Of a DNA stretch of 64,000 nucleotides, positions 1-12,437 are shown in pieces (positions within the stretch are counted from its first letter, which is position 1; each line of letters opens with the position of its first letter). The DNA comes from Saccharomyces paradoxus (Eukaryota > Ascomycota > Saccharomycetes > Saccharomycetales > Saccharomycetaceae). The notes under the pieces are model-generated. The model was not told the origin of the DNA. It was given only the letters and a program-made list of their open reading frames with translations, and searched no databases. The stretch is taken from positions 523,299 to 587,298 of the forward strand of contig NC_047498.1 of the NCBI RefSeq assembly GCF_002079055.1, in the 5' to 3' direction. A program made the translations under genes and the position numbers.

Positions 1-51
1 TTCGTAGTGCATGATAAAAAGAGCCTTTCCCCATATTGTACACTTAAGTGA

Positions 52-465
<414 letters not shown>

Positions 466-580
466 CAGAGCTGTGACACTTCTCATATATTTTTTCTTCG
501 GTTCTTGTCTTCCCCATTCTTCATATTTTGTTATTATTTCATGTATATATATCATGTGTGTATTTAGACTTTTTTATACG

Positions 581-1537
581 TTATACTATGCTAAGAAAAC
601 TTTTCTTTACCAAGAAGTAAAGGACCCAGATTGCGATAATAGAGAGCACTAGCAACATGACCGTATTGAGTACTTTTCTATTAACGGAATCCTTATTGAA
701 CATCCATTCTTCGTAAATGTACGTGACACATTTAAAACTGAACTTGCCCATTAACTCGCGACGGTTCAACTCTCCAATTTCAGCAACAATGTTGAAGTTC
801 CAGTCGAAAATGCCTTCTGCGACGCTAATGATCTGCAACTTTTGTGCTTCGGTCAGCTCCGTTCTGGTGGCTAACTCATAGTTCTTCTTGTACTCCCATT
901 TCAAGCGTGTTTCTTCAGTGGGGCCCAGATCACTGAAGGTAAAGAAGTTTGTGCCCTTCTTGACCAGCTCCTTCTGTGATAGCTTCTCAAAGTTGGGGAA
1001 GAGCCCTAGTCTTCTGTACAAATTCGATCGTATTAGCTTGCCGCCGGCGAAAAGGGCCAAGTACAGAACGTGACAGTAAGAAAGAACGGTACATGGCTCC
1101 TTACGTATGTTTTCATGGATTTCATTGACAAATTGCTGCAGTAGCGGTGGTTTCTGGAACGTAGCCAGGAACTCATTCAATGACTCTGTACTTTTGAACA
1201 TGTTCGAGTATAGCAGTTTCAGGTCCTTGTAGATCTGCGTAGATCTTCTAAAATCTTCGAGCCAAAATTGCTTCAGGATGGCCGAAGTTTGAATCTCTTT
1301 CTCTGTAACGGGGTCATTCAATAGGCGATCTATCTCTTGCTCGATGGCATCGAACACATAGTAGTACGCCAGAATTCCCTGTCTGTATATAAAGCCGTGT
1401 CTCATGGCGATGGCCATCTTTATGCCCATGAAGGTGTTGATCTTGTTGTGGGCATCTCTAGTGTGAAAGTTGATTCTATTGGCCAGCGCTCCCACGTCGG
1501 TGGGTGAGGGTATGATTGTATTGCTGCTGTCCTCCAT
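581..1537 (-). CDS. HMX1: Hmx1, ER haem oxygenase
   Basis: Orthologue of YLR205C. It breaks down haem to release iron and acts at the ER membrane. The protein has 318 residues, close to the usual 317. The haem-oxygenase fold begins near residue 18; His30 in the HTRDAH segment is the likely proximal haem ligand by comparison with animal HO-1. A hydrophobic C-terminal segment around residues 291-312, followed by a short KK tail, looks like a tail anchor. The start ATG is at 1535-1537. The gene is divergent from ENT2 across an 895-bp gap containing a perfect Aft1/2 core (TGCACCC at 1940-1946), which fits its known induction during iron starvation. Confidence 0.96.
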   Translation of the reverse strand: MEDSSNTIIPSPTDVGALANRINFHTRDAHNKINTFMGIKMAIAMRHGFIYRQGILAYYYVFDAIEQEIDRLLNDPVTEKEIQTSAILKQFWLEDFRRSTQIYKDLKLLYSNMFKSTESLNEFLATFQKPPLLQQFVNEIHENIRKEPCTVLSYCHVLYLALFAGGKLIRSNLYRRLGLFPNFEKLSQKELVKKGTNFFTFSDLGPTEETRLKWEYKKNYELATRTELTEAQKLQIISVAEGIFDWNFNIVAEIGELNRRELMGKFSFKCVTYIYEEWMFNKDSVNRKVLNTVMLLVLSIIAIWVLYFLVKKSFLSIV

Positions 1538-1652
1538 TCTTGCGGTTGTTTTATGTGTGTATATATGCTATGTTGTACTGTATACTACTTTCATGGGTTT
1601 TCGTTAGACTAAGCAAGAGAATACGAGGACGTTGTTCTTATATACTAACATA

Positions 1653-1670
1653 AGAGAGAGAGAGAGAGAG
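1653..1670. repeat. (GA)9 microsatellite
   Basis: A run of GA dinucleotides lies in the HMX1 5' region, about 120 bp upstream of its start codon. Length polymorphism is likely. Confidence 0.85.
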
Positions 1671-1939
1671 GGGCACTTGGCCATTGCTCCATCACACCCA
1701 ACTCAGGTGTAAATCTGTCTACTTGTGGTGGTCATTAGCCCATGTTTGAAAGCGTGTGTTACATGGCTCAAATTCCACCGTCCGATAACGCCGGCTCCGA
1801 GCAGGTGCAAATGGCCAGGCGGTATCGCCAATAATCCGTTTATCTAAAGATAGATAGACGGACGAACGTGGACTGTCTCTATGGGGTACAATAACATAGG
1901 CACATGGCAACGGGTTTCGATTTTCAATCGGCGAGCACA

Positions 1940-1946
1940 TGCACCC
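1940..1946 (+). promoter_or_regulatory. Aft1/Aft2 core site (TGCACCC)
   Basis: This is a perfect TGCACCC, the iron-responsive element core, about 400 bp upstream of HMX1. HMX1 is a known Aft1 target, so this is the best candidate site. Occupancy is inferred. Confidence 0.65.
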
Positions 1947-2432
1947 TCACTTTCACCCGTGACACGACTCTGCTCTATTAAGCTTGCACCTGCACCTGTT
2001 AAATAAACGAGTGCGTCCAAGGTCAACAATACTCAGGGGGGCAGTATCATCACCCAGCTTCCTACAGATGAACATAGCGTAGTTTGGCGGTATATCACAC
2101 TGGTCATTGTATTATTTGTTCAAACCGCACTATATCTACGACGGTTGATCGTACATAGCCTGCAAGTAATTACCCTGCAGTGAAGGGTGAAAAAAAAATA
2201 GTGGAAATTAAAGAAAGAAGTGTTTAGTTATGGACCCTCTCAAGGATTGGTACACTCCCAATCTCTTGCTACGTCTTAGACCGTTATTGCAGAAGCATTT
2301 GTTTATTTAATTGTTATATTTTGTTTTATTTATAGCTGCGAATACGCTTTTACTCTAGTTTGACTTTTACAAATCCTTATCTTCTTTTGTTTATTTGACA
2401 CACCCCTATCAAGCTTATTTGTTTTGTAAGCA

Positions 2433-4304
2433 ATGTCTAAGCAGTTTGTTCGTTCTGCAAAGAACATGATGAAGGGCTACTCGTCCACACAAGTGCTTGT
2501 GAGAGATGCTACGGCGAACGACTCGAGGACTCCGTCGATAGATACTCTTGATGATTTGGCACAGAGATCTTACGATTCAGTTGACTTCTTCGAGATTATG
2601 GATATGCTAGACAAGAGACTGAATGATAAGGGCAAGTACTGGAGACACGTGGCCAAATCACTGACAGTTTTGGATTATCTTGTTCGCTTTGGTAGTGAGA
2701 ACTGTGTGCTATGGTGCAGAGAGAATTTTTATGTAATCAAGACATTGAGGGAATTCAGACACGAAAATGAGTCCGGATTCGATGAAGGACAAATTATTAG
2801 GGTAAAGGCCAAAGAACTAGTCTCTTTGTTGAATGATGAGGAAAGGTTACGCGAGGAGAGGTCTATGAATACAAGAAACAGAAGAGCCAACAGGGCTACT
2901 AGGCCAAGGCCAAGAAGACAAAGAACAAGGAGCAACCCACATGATTCTTCTCCTTCTTACCAGGACGATTTGGAAAAAGCCCTGGAGGAGAGCAGAATTA
3001 CTGCTCAAGAAGATGAGCAACGCAGAAGAGAGTTGGCTCAGTACGACGACGAGGATCCTGACTTTCAAGCTGCCTTACAACTAAGTAAAGAAGAAGAGGA
3101 GTTAAAGCAATTACAAGAACTACAGAGATTACAGAATCAACAACAGTCTCTGTCTCAAATTCAAGCTCCTTTACAGCAACAACAGCAACAGCCATCAGCA
3201 TACTACGATATTTTCGGTAATCCAATATCTCAAGATGAATACTTGCAGTATCAATACCAACAGGACCAGGAACAAGCAATGGCGCAACAAAGATGGTTGG
3301 ACCAGCAGCAAGAACAACAGCAGCTTGCTGAACAACAGTACTTCCAGCAGCAGCAACAAGCAGCAGCTGCTGCTAATGCCTTACAACAGCAACAAACTGC
3401 CGCCAACATGCAACAACAACAACAACAACAACAACAGCCCGCTAATTTTCAACAACCTTTGCCTACAGGTTCCAATAATCCATTTTCCATGGATAATCTT
3501 GAAAGACAAAAACAGGAACAACAACATGCTCAATTGCAAAGACAGCAGGAAGAAGCTAGACAGCAACAAGAACAATTGAAGCTACAACAACTACAAAGAC
3601 AACAGCAAGAAGAAGCTCGATTGCAACAGGAGAGGCAACAAGAAGAGGCCCAATTACAACAGCAACAAGCTCAATTGCTGCAGCAACAAGCTCAGTTCCA
3701 GCAGCAACAACCACTGAAGCAAACAAGAACAGGGAATCAGTCTATATCGGATAAATACAGCGACTTGAATACGTTATTGGGAACTGGCACAGGGATAGAC
3801 ACTTTTGGTAACACCGGAGAAGCACGTATTCCTGCCCAGCACACAAAGACAGGCACGTTCATAAATTCTCAGGGTACAGGGTATAAACAGGTTACTAACG
3901 AACCCAAGAACAACCCTTTTTTAAGCAACCAATACACTGGTTTACCAAGCACGAATATTGTGCCCACACAAACAGGCTACGGGTTTGGTAACCAACCTCA
4001 AATTTCTCCTACCAATTCTCCTCAACAAAATTCTACTAACATAGACTACTCTCAGCCACAACAGTCACAGCAGCAACCGCAATATATCCAGAGCTACCAA
4101 CAACAACAACCTCAATACACCCAAAACTTCCAACAACAACAACAACAACAACCACAATATACTCAGAATTATCAACAACAACCACAATACACTCAAAATT
4201 ATGAGCAGAGTTCCTCCCAGTTGCAACAACAACAGCAACAACAACAACAGCAGCAGCAACAGGGATATACTCCTGACCAAGGTGTAAGCTTAATTGACCT
4301 TTGA
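2433..4304 (+). CDS. ENT2: Ent2, epsin clathrin adaptor
   Basis: Orthologue of YLR206W, an epsin that couples PI(4,5)P2, ubiquitinated cargo and clathrin at endocytic sites. The protein has 623 residues (about 613 in S. cerevisiae, from memory). Domains in order: an ENTH domain over roughly residues 12-140; two ubiquitin-interacting motifs between about 170 and 225, the first with the LEKALEES core and the second with FQAALQLSKEEE; a long Gln-rich region; NPF motifs at 349-351 and 494-496 that bind EH-domain proteins such as Ede1/Pan1; and a C-terminal clathrin box (LIDL) at the very end. The extra length relative to S. cerevisiae is probably in the Gln tracts, encoded by CAA/CAG runs. The paralogue ENT1 is the alternative identity; synteny with HMX1 and HRD3 settles ENT2. 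Confidence 0.97.
   Translation: MSKQFVRSAKNMMKGYSSTQVLVRDATANDSRTPSIDTLDDLAQRSYDSVDFFEIMDMLDKRLNDKGKYWRHVAKSLTVLDYLVRFGSENCVLWCRENFYVIKTLREFRHENESGFDEGQIIRVKAKELVSLLNDEERLREERSMNTRNRRANRATRPRPRRQRTRSNPHDSSPSYQDDLEKALEESRITAQEDEQRRRELAQYDDEDPDFQAALQLSKEEEELKQLQELQRLQNQQQSLSQIQAPLQQQQQQPSAYYDIFGNPISQDEYLQYQYQQDQEQAMAQQRWLDQQQEQQQLAEQQYFQQQQQAAAAANALQQQQTAANMQQQQQQQQQPANFQQPLPTGSNNPFSMDNLERQKQEQQHAQLQRQQEEARQQQEQLKLQQLQRQQQEEARLQQERQQEEAQLQQQQAQLLQQQAQFQQQQPLKQTRTGNQSISDKYSDLNTLLGTGTGIDTFGNTGEARIPAQHTKTGTFINSQGTGYKQVTNEPKNNPFLSNQYTGLPSTNIVPTQTGYGFGNQPQISPTNSPQQNSTNIDYSQPQQSQQQPQYIQSYQQQQPQYTQNFQQQQQQQPQYTQNYQQQPQYTQNYEQSSSQLQQQQQQQQQQQQQGYTPDQGVSLIDL
4118..4265 (+). repeat. CAA/CAG (polyQ) tracts in ENT2
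   Basis: Several CAA/CAG runs encode Gln tracts. The longest is near 4222-4262 (about 13 Gln) and another is near 4129-4150. Similar shorter tracts occur at about 3175-3193 and 3412-3436. They are mixed CAA/CAG, which slows slippage, but length variation is expected. Confidence 0.85.
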
Positions 4305-7169
<2,865 letters not shown>

Positions 7170-7219
7170 TATGATTTGTATAGATATATATATAGACTAT
7201 CCATAGAAATCACCCACGC

Positions 7220-7229
7220 ATTACCCGAA
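7220..7229 (+). promoter_or_regulatory. Reb1 site upstream of SEC13
   Basis: ATTACCCGAA fits the Reb1 consensus (VTTACCCGNH). It lies 50 bp after the HRD3 stop and about 210 bp before SEC13, where Reb1 could both open the promoter and block read-through from HRD3. Confidence 0.6.
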
Positions 7230-7431
7230 CGCTTTCAATAAAGCGAACAGCGAGAGGAAAAAAAAGCGAAACCGACGGAGAATTACCACCCCAGAGCTAT
7301 AACAGCATTAAGATCAACAGAGCTTCGAAAAGTGAAAGTGCGTTAGTGTAGGTGATACAATTGGCTTCCAGTTCTGAACAATAACAATCCATAAGCGGAA
7401 GGATAACAGATAATATAATAGCAGCATACAA

Positions 7432-8325
7432 ATGGTCGTCATAGCTAATGCACACAACGAATTAATCCATGACGCTGTTCTAGACTACTATGGGAAGCGC
7501 CTTGCTACCTGCTCTTCTGACAAGACAATCAAGATCTTTGAAGTCGAGGGAGAAACACACAGGTTGATTGACACATTAACTGGCCACGAAGGTCCAGTTT
7601 GGCGTGTTGATTGGGCGCATCCTAAATTTGGAACCATTTTGGCATCGTGCTCTTATGACGGTAAAGTATTGATTTGGAAAGAAGAGAACGGTAGATGGTC
7701 TCAAATTGCCGTTCATGCTGTTCACTCTGCTTCCGTCAACTCCGTTCAATGGGCTCCTCATGAATATGGTCCCCTACTGCTGGTTGCTTCTTCTGACGGT
7801 AAGGTCTCCGTAGTGGAATTCAAGGAAAACGGTACCACTTCCCCAATAATCATCGATGCCCACGCGATTGGTGTCAATTCTGCTTCTTGGGCACCAGCTA
7901 CTGTCGAAGAGGATGGCGAACACAATGGTACCAAAGAATCTCGCAAGTTTGCTACTGGGGGTGCCGACAATCTGGTAAAGATTTGGAAGTACAATTCAGA
8001 TGCACAAACTTACGTCTTGGAAAGTACTTTAGAAGGTCACAGTGACTGGGTGAGAGATGTAGCATGGTCTCCAACTGTTCTTTTACGTTCTTATTTGGCT
8101 AGTGTTTCTCAAGATCGCACCTGTATCATTTGGACTCAGGATAATGAACAAGGCCCATGGAAAAAAACTTTATTGAAAGAAGACAAATTTCCAGATGTTT
8201 TATGGAGAGCCAGTTGGTCTTTATCGGGTAATGTACTAGCCTTATCCGGTGGCGATAATAAGGTTACCTTATGGAAGGAAAATCTTGAGGGTAAATGGGA
8301 ACCTGCTGGTGAGGTCCATCAGTGA
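7432..8325 (+). CDS. SEC13: Sec13, COPII coat, nuclear pore and SEACAT WD40 protein
   Basis: Orthologue of YLR208W. It is a scaffold of the COPII outer cage with Sec31, of the Nup84 nuclear-pore subcomplex and of the Seh1-associated TORC1-regulating complex. The protein has 297 residues, the expected length. It is a six-bladed beta propeller; WD-type blade ends are visible (for example TIKIFE, KVLIWK, VKIWKY, CIIWTQ, KVTLWK). The start codon gives the family N-terminus [20 protein letters not shown]. It is convergent with PNP1, 338 bp away. Confidence 0.98.
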   Translation: MVVIANAHNELIHDAVLDYYGKRLATCSSDKTIKIFEVEGETHRLIDTLTGHEGPVWRVDWAHPKFGTILASCSYDGKVLIWKEENGRWSQIAVHAVHSASVNSVQWAPHEYGPLLLVASSDGKVSVVEFKENGTTSPIIIDAHAIGVNSASWAPATVEEDGEHNGTKESRKFATGGADNLVKIWKYNSDAQTYVLESTLEGHSDWVRDVAWSPTVLLRSYLASVSQDRTCIIWTQDNEQGPWKKTLLKEDKFPDVLWRASWSLSGNVLALSGGDNKVTLWKENLEGKWEPAGEVHQ

Positions 8326-8663
8326 AGAATATCAAGAACTAAAAATGAAACTTTTCAAAAGAATGCAAATGAGTCCGTCAACGAATATGAAGAGAAAGAA
8401 AAGCATAATGTACGGTTAACGTATAACAATTAAAGATTTGTGAAAGTATTCGACTTTCTTTTTTTGTTTTTTGCAAGTTCTTATATTAAAATTGTTATAG
8501 ATATCTCTTATACAAAAACAAACAAACGAACAAATTGATCGACATATATACAATAGATATAAAAGAACTGTTCTTTTCTTCAACAGAACTGGAGAAATCA
8601 TTATACCGGCCGAAGGCATATTCACCCGTTACGCAATATAGAGGTATTTAAGTTATAGCATAA
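8326..8663. other. Convergent 3' gap between SEC13 and PNP1
   Basis: A 338-bp AT-rich gap between two stop codons, holding the 3' UTRs and terminators of both genes. I see no RNA gene or protein-like ORF in it. Confidence 0.6.
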
Positions 8664-9599
8664 TTATAATTCCTCCATTACGGCAGCAATCAAATTTTGC
8701 ACGTCATTGGAGGCAATTTTACCATTCTCCAGTACTTCAGCGTGGGTCGCTTTACCTTTCTCTAAAGGCACGGGTGACTCGTCCAGTGCACTGGCAGGGC
8801 TATCAACGACACAAGTATTAGTAATCAGACTTAAGGCTAGGACCCTCCACCCGCAATGTCTTGCCACGATGACCTCAGGAACAGTACTCATTCCGACGGC
8901 ATCTCCTCCAAGCATCCTTATCATTTTGGATTCTGCTCTTGTTTCAAAAGTGGGGCCAGATACAAAAGTGTAAGTACCTTCATGCAGAGGCCTTTGAATT
9001 TTTAGCTCTTTCCATTTTTTAAATAAAAGTTTTCTCAGCTCCAGATCATATGCATCACTCAAGGCCAAGAAACGAGGTCCAACTTCATCCAAGTTAGGAC
9101 CTCTCAATGGATGCTGGCCAGCAAGACCAGGGATATTTAAATGATCATAAATGCACATCAAATCACAGGCTTGATATTTCGCATTTATACCACCAGCGGC
9201 ATTAGTGACAATTAAATTGTGGACATGGCCCATGTGATTAAGTACTCTAATAGGAAAGGTAGTCTCAAACAATGTGTTCCCCTCATATCCATGAAGGCGA
9301 CCATTCATTAATACTACTGGTGAACCATTCATAGATCCGAACATTAGTGTACCGGAATGACCAGGAACCGTACTTTTCTTGAATCCTGGAATATCTTGGT
9401 ATGGAATTGTTATCGGGGGTGGGTTATCTATAGACAATTTAGTGGATATACCACCTAGCCCTGAGCCACATATGATTAAGGTTCGTGGAGGCTCGAATTT
9501 TGCCGTTTTTTTGAAATGTGGTTCCAAGATACCAGAAAGATACGCAGCAGCCTTGGCAATTGCTTCTCGTTGGTGACTAACGTCCAAGATATCGCTCAT
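8664..9599 (-). CDS. PNP1: Pnp1, purine nucleoside phosphorylase
   Basis: Orthologue of YLR209C. It phosphorolyses inosine, guanosine and nicotinamide riboside in the cytosol, feeding purine and NAD salvage. The protein has 311 residues. PNP/MTAP family-2 landmarks are visible: the glycine-rich phosphate site CGSGLGG near residues 45-51, the MNGRLHGYEG segment, TNAAGGIN, and the signature region around GPTFETRAESKMIRMLGGDAVGMS. The start ATG at 9597-9599 gives the family's N-terminus. It is divergent from CLB4 across 286 bp. Confidence 0.97.
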   Translation of the reverse strand: MSDILDVSHQREAIAKAAAYLSGILEPHFKKTAKFEPPRTLIICGSGLGGISTKLSIDNPPPITIPYQDIPGFKKSTVPGHSGTLMFGSMNGSPVVLMNGRLHGYEGNTLFETTFPIRVLNHMGHVHNLIVTNAAGGINAKYQACDLMCIYDHLNIPGLAGQHPLRGPNLDEVGPRFLALSDAYDLELRKLLFKKWKELKIQRPLHEGTYTFVSGPTFETRAESKMIRMLGGDAVGMSTVPEVIVARHCGWRVLALSLITNTCVVDSPASALDESPVPLEKGKATHAEVLENGKIASNDVQNLIAAVMEEL

Positions 9600-9707
9600 C
9601 TCTCAAGTGTATTAGGAGTATTTCATATATCCTAGAAGACAGTTCAATATTGTGCCTGTCCTTCCTTTCTGCTCTTTGTTTCGAGATTTTCCTTTTCTTT
9701 GCGCTTT

Positions 9708-9714
9708 GTAAACA
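9708..9714 (+). promoter_or_regulatory. Forkhead-type site in the CLB4 promoter
   Basis: GTAAACA is the Fkh1/Fkh2 core, about 172 bp upstream of CLB4, a G2-phase cyclin for which Fkh control is plausible. It is followed by an AAACA-rich tract at about 9717-9752. Confidence 0.45.
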
Positions 9715-9885
9715 CTGAAACAAAAACAGAAACAGAAACAAAAACAAAAACAATGGAAATATCAAAATGATACTTATTGTGACCGTATAATACTTTAGTT
9801 CCTTGGTAGTCAACTTTGTATTTAGAAGACAGCCTTCTATACTGGATACCGGGCAGCTCTGATCAAACAGGGCAATTGAGAGAAG

Positions 9886-11262
9886 ATGTTTGACGGGCAT
9901 ACTGTACAGCCTTCACGGTCTACTTTGATAGGTGGCATTGAAATCCAGGACGAAAATGCAGATCATGAAGTTGAAAGTCTACTTCACCACGGAGTTCAAA
10001 AGGGTGTAAAAAGGCTAGAGAAAAGACAGGGGAGGGTGGCACTGGGTGATGTGACCTCTCAAAAAGCAAACAAAATACATAATGCCATCCATAATAAATT
10101 TCATCTGGCGAGGAACAACTTTGAAAAACAGAATATACGCCCATCAGCTTTACTAAAAGAACAAGAAGACGCAAGGGACGACGAAAGTGACTATTTTTTA
10201 ATCGATAGTTCTGAAGACTCTTCAACTGATGAGGAGCAAGGTAACGAAGACGCTATCGACGATTTGCTAAGTCGGAGAATAAATGATCAACAGCTTCAAA
10301 CCAATGAAGTGTATGAAGATTCTGATGGGGAAATGCAAGACGTTGCCGAAGAAGATATTGATAGTGTAGTTGAACCACTATCTCCAATAAACAACGATGG
10401 AATTCAGAATGAATTGGACAGGGCATTTGAAAAATACTTTCAGTCAGTTCCCAATCCGCTAGATGATGACACCCATGACGTGGTAATGGTTGTGGAGTAC
10501 GCTTCTGATATATTCTATTACTTGAGGGAACTTGAAGTGAAATATAGGCCCAATCCCTACTATATGCAAAATCAAGTAGAGTTAACATGGCCGTTCAGAC
10601 GAACTATGATAGATTGGCTAGTCCAACTGCATTATAGGTTTCAACTTTTACCAGAAACGTTATACTTGACGATCAATATAGTGGATAGATTTCTATCGAA
10701 GAAGACCGTTACTTTGAATAGGTTTCAACTTGTTGGTGTATCTGCTTTATTTATTGCTGCCAAGTTCGAAGAGATTAACTGTCCCACTTTGGATGATCTA
10801 GTTTACATGCTGGAAAATACATACAGCAGAGATGATATTATTAAAGCAGAACAGTATATGATTGATACTCTAGAATTTGAAATAGGTTGGCCGGGGCCCA
10901 TGCCATTTTTAAGAAGGATAAGTAAGGCAGATGATTACGATTTTGAACCAAGAACATTAGCAAAGTATTTATTGGAAACTACAATAGTAGAACCAAAACT
11001 AGTGGCTGCTGCACCAAGTTGGTTAGCTGCTGGCGCATATTTTCTGAGCAAAATAATCCTTGGTTCAAATGATTGGTCTTTAAAACATGTGTTCTACTCT
11101 GGCTACACATCGAGTCAAATAATTCCTTTAGCGTCACTGATTTTAGAGAATTGTAAAAACGCATCTCGACGTCATCATTCAATTTGGAAAAAATACTTTG
11201 ATCAGAAGCATTACCGCTGTTCTCAGATTGTAGAAGAATGGATTGTTTCGACAGAGGCCTAA
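9886..11262 (+). CDS. CLB4: Clb4, B-type cyclin
   Basis: Orthologue of YLR210W. It activates Cdc28 in S/G2 and works in spindle positioning. The protein has 458 residues (460 in S. cerevisiae, from memory). The N-terminal half is divergent and acidic and contains a destruction box R50-V-A-L-G-D-V-T for APC/C recognition. The cyclin box begins near residue 230 (TMIDWLVQLHYRFQLLPETL) and is followed by the C-terminal cyclin fold (FLRRISKADDYDFEPRTLAK). The paralogue CLB3 is the alternative; neighbours PNP1 and ATG38 support CLB4. The ATG at 9886 is the first in this frame. Confidence 0.96.
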   Translation: MFDGHTVQPSRSTLIGGIEIQDENADHEVESLLHHGVQKGVKRLEKRQGRVALGDVTSQKANKIHNAIHNKFHLARNNFEKQNIRPSALLKEQEDARDDESDYFLIDSSEDSSTDEEQGNEDAIDDLLSRRINDQQLQTNEVYEDSDGEMQDVAEEDIDSVVEPLSPINNDGIQNELDRAFEKYFQSVPNPLDDDTHDVVMVVEYASDIFYYLRELEVKYRPNPYYMQNQVELTWPFRRTMIDWLVQLHYRFQLLPETLYLTINIVDRFLSKKTVTLNRFQLVGVSALFIAAKFEEINCPTLDDLVYMLENTYSRDDIIKAEQYMIDTLEFEIGWPGPMPFLRRISKADDYDFEPRTLAKYLLETTIVEPKLVAAAPSWLAAGAYFLSKIILGSNDWSLKHVFYSGYTSSQIIPLASLILENCKNASRRHHSIWKKYFDQKHYRCSQIVEEWIVSTEA

Positions 11263-11682
11263 AATCCTCATTCCGACACTCTCGTCTTCGATTTTACAAA
11301 TTTTTGCAGCTTGGAAGATATCTCCATTTACTTCGGTTTTAGTTTCAGAAGGATCATATTTCATTTATTCAAGCAGAAGATATATTATATTACGCACATA
11401 CACACATACACATACACACACACATATATATATATATATACGAATGCATCCTCATTTCCGTTTCAGTTAACACCTCGTGTGGTCTGTATATAAGTTAGTA
11501 TTATCTACTCTTGATTGAATCGTACCTGACAACGCTTGAACGGGCTTCCTCAGCAAAATTCAACTTCAGAGAACATATGACATTTGTGTGCCATGCCTCC
11601 AAGTAAGCCGTATTGATAGCACAGAGGTAGAAACCACACGCCCTAACTAAGTTCAAAGAGTGCTCGACATTACGTTATTCGC
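11263..11682. other. Convergent 3' gap CLB4-ATG38 with CA/TA repeat
   Basis: A 420-bp gap between two stop codons. It holds a compound (CA)n/(TA)n tract at about 11392-11441. Short ORFs reading through the repeat are artefacts of its composition. Confidence 0.65.
11392..11441. repeat. Compound (CA)n(TA)n microsatellite
   Basis: CACATACACACATACA-type sequence passes into an uninterrupted TA run. It lies in the 3' intergenic gap after CLB4. Confidence 0.9.
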
Positions 11683-12437
11683 CTAGTTTTGTTGCTTATC
11701 CCTCCTTTGCTTCGCACTTTCTACTAAGCTGTCCCAGCGCTCCCTCAATCGTCCAATTTCATTGGCCAATTTTCTGTTCTCTTTCGTAACTTGGTCAATC
11801 TTCATGCCGTATTCTTTGAATTTTTTTTGCTCATATAATACCAACTCCTTTTTGAATTGTTCAAGTCTTAAATTGATCTTCATTTCCAAGTTTTTGGAAT
11901 TCTTTCCCCCTTCCGCTTTCAACTGAATGTCATTATTCAAATTGAATTGCAAGCGGTTTAAAATTGACATAAGAACTGGATCGTTTATGGGGTTTAACGT
12001 GTCCTGGTAAACTGAGTTATCCCAATTCCTGGTGTTATTTATTCCATTTATCGCAGATTTGTTGTTCAAAATAACAGAGCCAATAAGCGTATTGTTGTTA
12101 ACTATTCCAATATTATTCTCTTCCGATGATTGCTTTTCAATCAAAAGCTCCAATTCTTGGATTTTGGCCGTAATGTCCTGTTTTAATAAATAAATGGCTT
12201 GCGTAACGTCAGAACTTAATTTATTTTGAGACAAATTCTCGTTCTGCGGGCCTAACACTTCAATGGCTTCTTGATACTTTGTTTTAGCATTAGCAAAATC
12301 TCCTTTTCGACATTCCTGTTCGGCGTTCTCGATAATAGTATAAACCTGAATACAAATATTGTTTATAATTCTCGTTAGTTCCATGAACAAAAAAAAGGAA
12401 GCATAATAAAAAAACTTACTTCCGCTAAAGTACTCAT
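11683..12437 (-). CDS. ATG38: Atg38, PI3-kinase complex I subunit (one intron)
   Basis: Orthologue of YLR211C. It links Vps15-Vps34 with Atg14-Vps30 in the autophagy PI3-kinase complex. The gene is join(11683..12345, 12420..12437) on the complement. Exon 1 is six codons (MSTLAE) with its ATG at 12435-12437; exon 2 resumes at VYTIIENAEQ. The product has 226 residues, the family length. The N-terminal part (EQECRKGDFANAKTKYQEAI) looks like an MIT helical hairpin and the C-terminal part (about 160-226) is a charged coiled coil used for dimerisation. The uninterrupted frame that continues upstream of exon 2 is intron sequence and should not be used. VPS34, its partner kinase, lies 46 kb away in the same window. 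Confidence 0.95.
12346..12419 (-). other. ATG38 intron (74 nt)
   Basis: The 5' splice site reads GTAAGT at 12419-12414 and the 3' site TACAAATATTGT-type complement ending TTCAG at 12346. A branch-point-like AACTAAC (one change from TACTAAC) is at 12380-12374. The exon phases join cleanly. Confidence 0.92.

Larger units (their letters stand above)
1538..2432. promoter_or_regulatory. HMX1-ENT2 divergent promoter
   Basis: This 895-bp non-coding gap serves HMX1 to the left and ENT2 to the right. It holds a (GA)n tract at about 1653-1670, an Aft1/2-type TGCACCC at 1940-1946, and two GCACCT repeats near 1984-1995. The ORFs of 60-73 codons in it show no protein-like features and I leave them out. 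Poly-A near 2190 could help nucleosome exclusion. Confidence 0.7.

Noticed and set aside
3100-4270. Repeats in ENT2 considered as a CRISPR-like or satellite array
   Set aside because: They are in-frame CAA/CAG codons within a conserved epsin gene, with no regular spacers.
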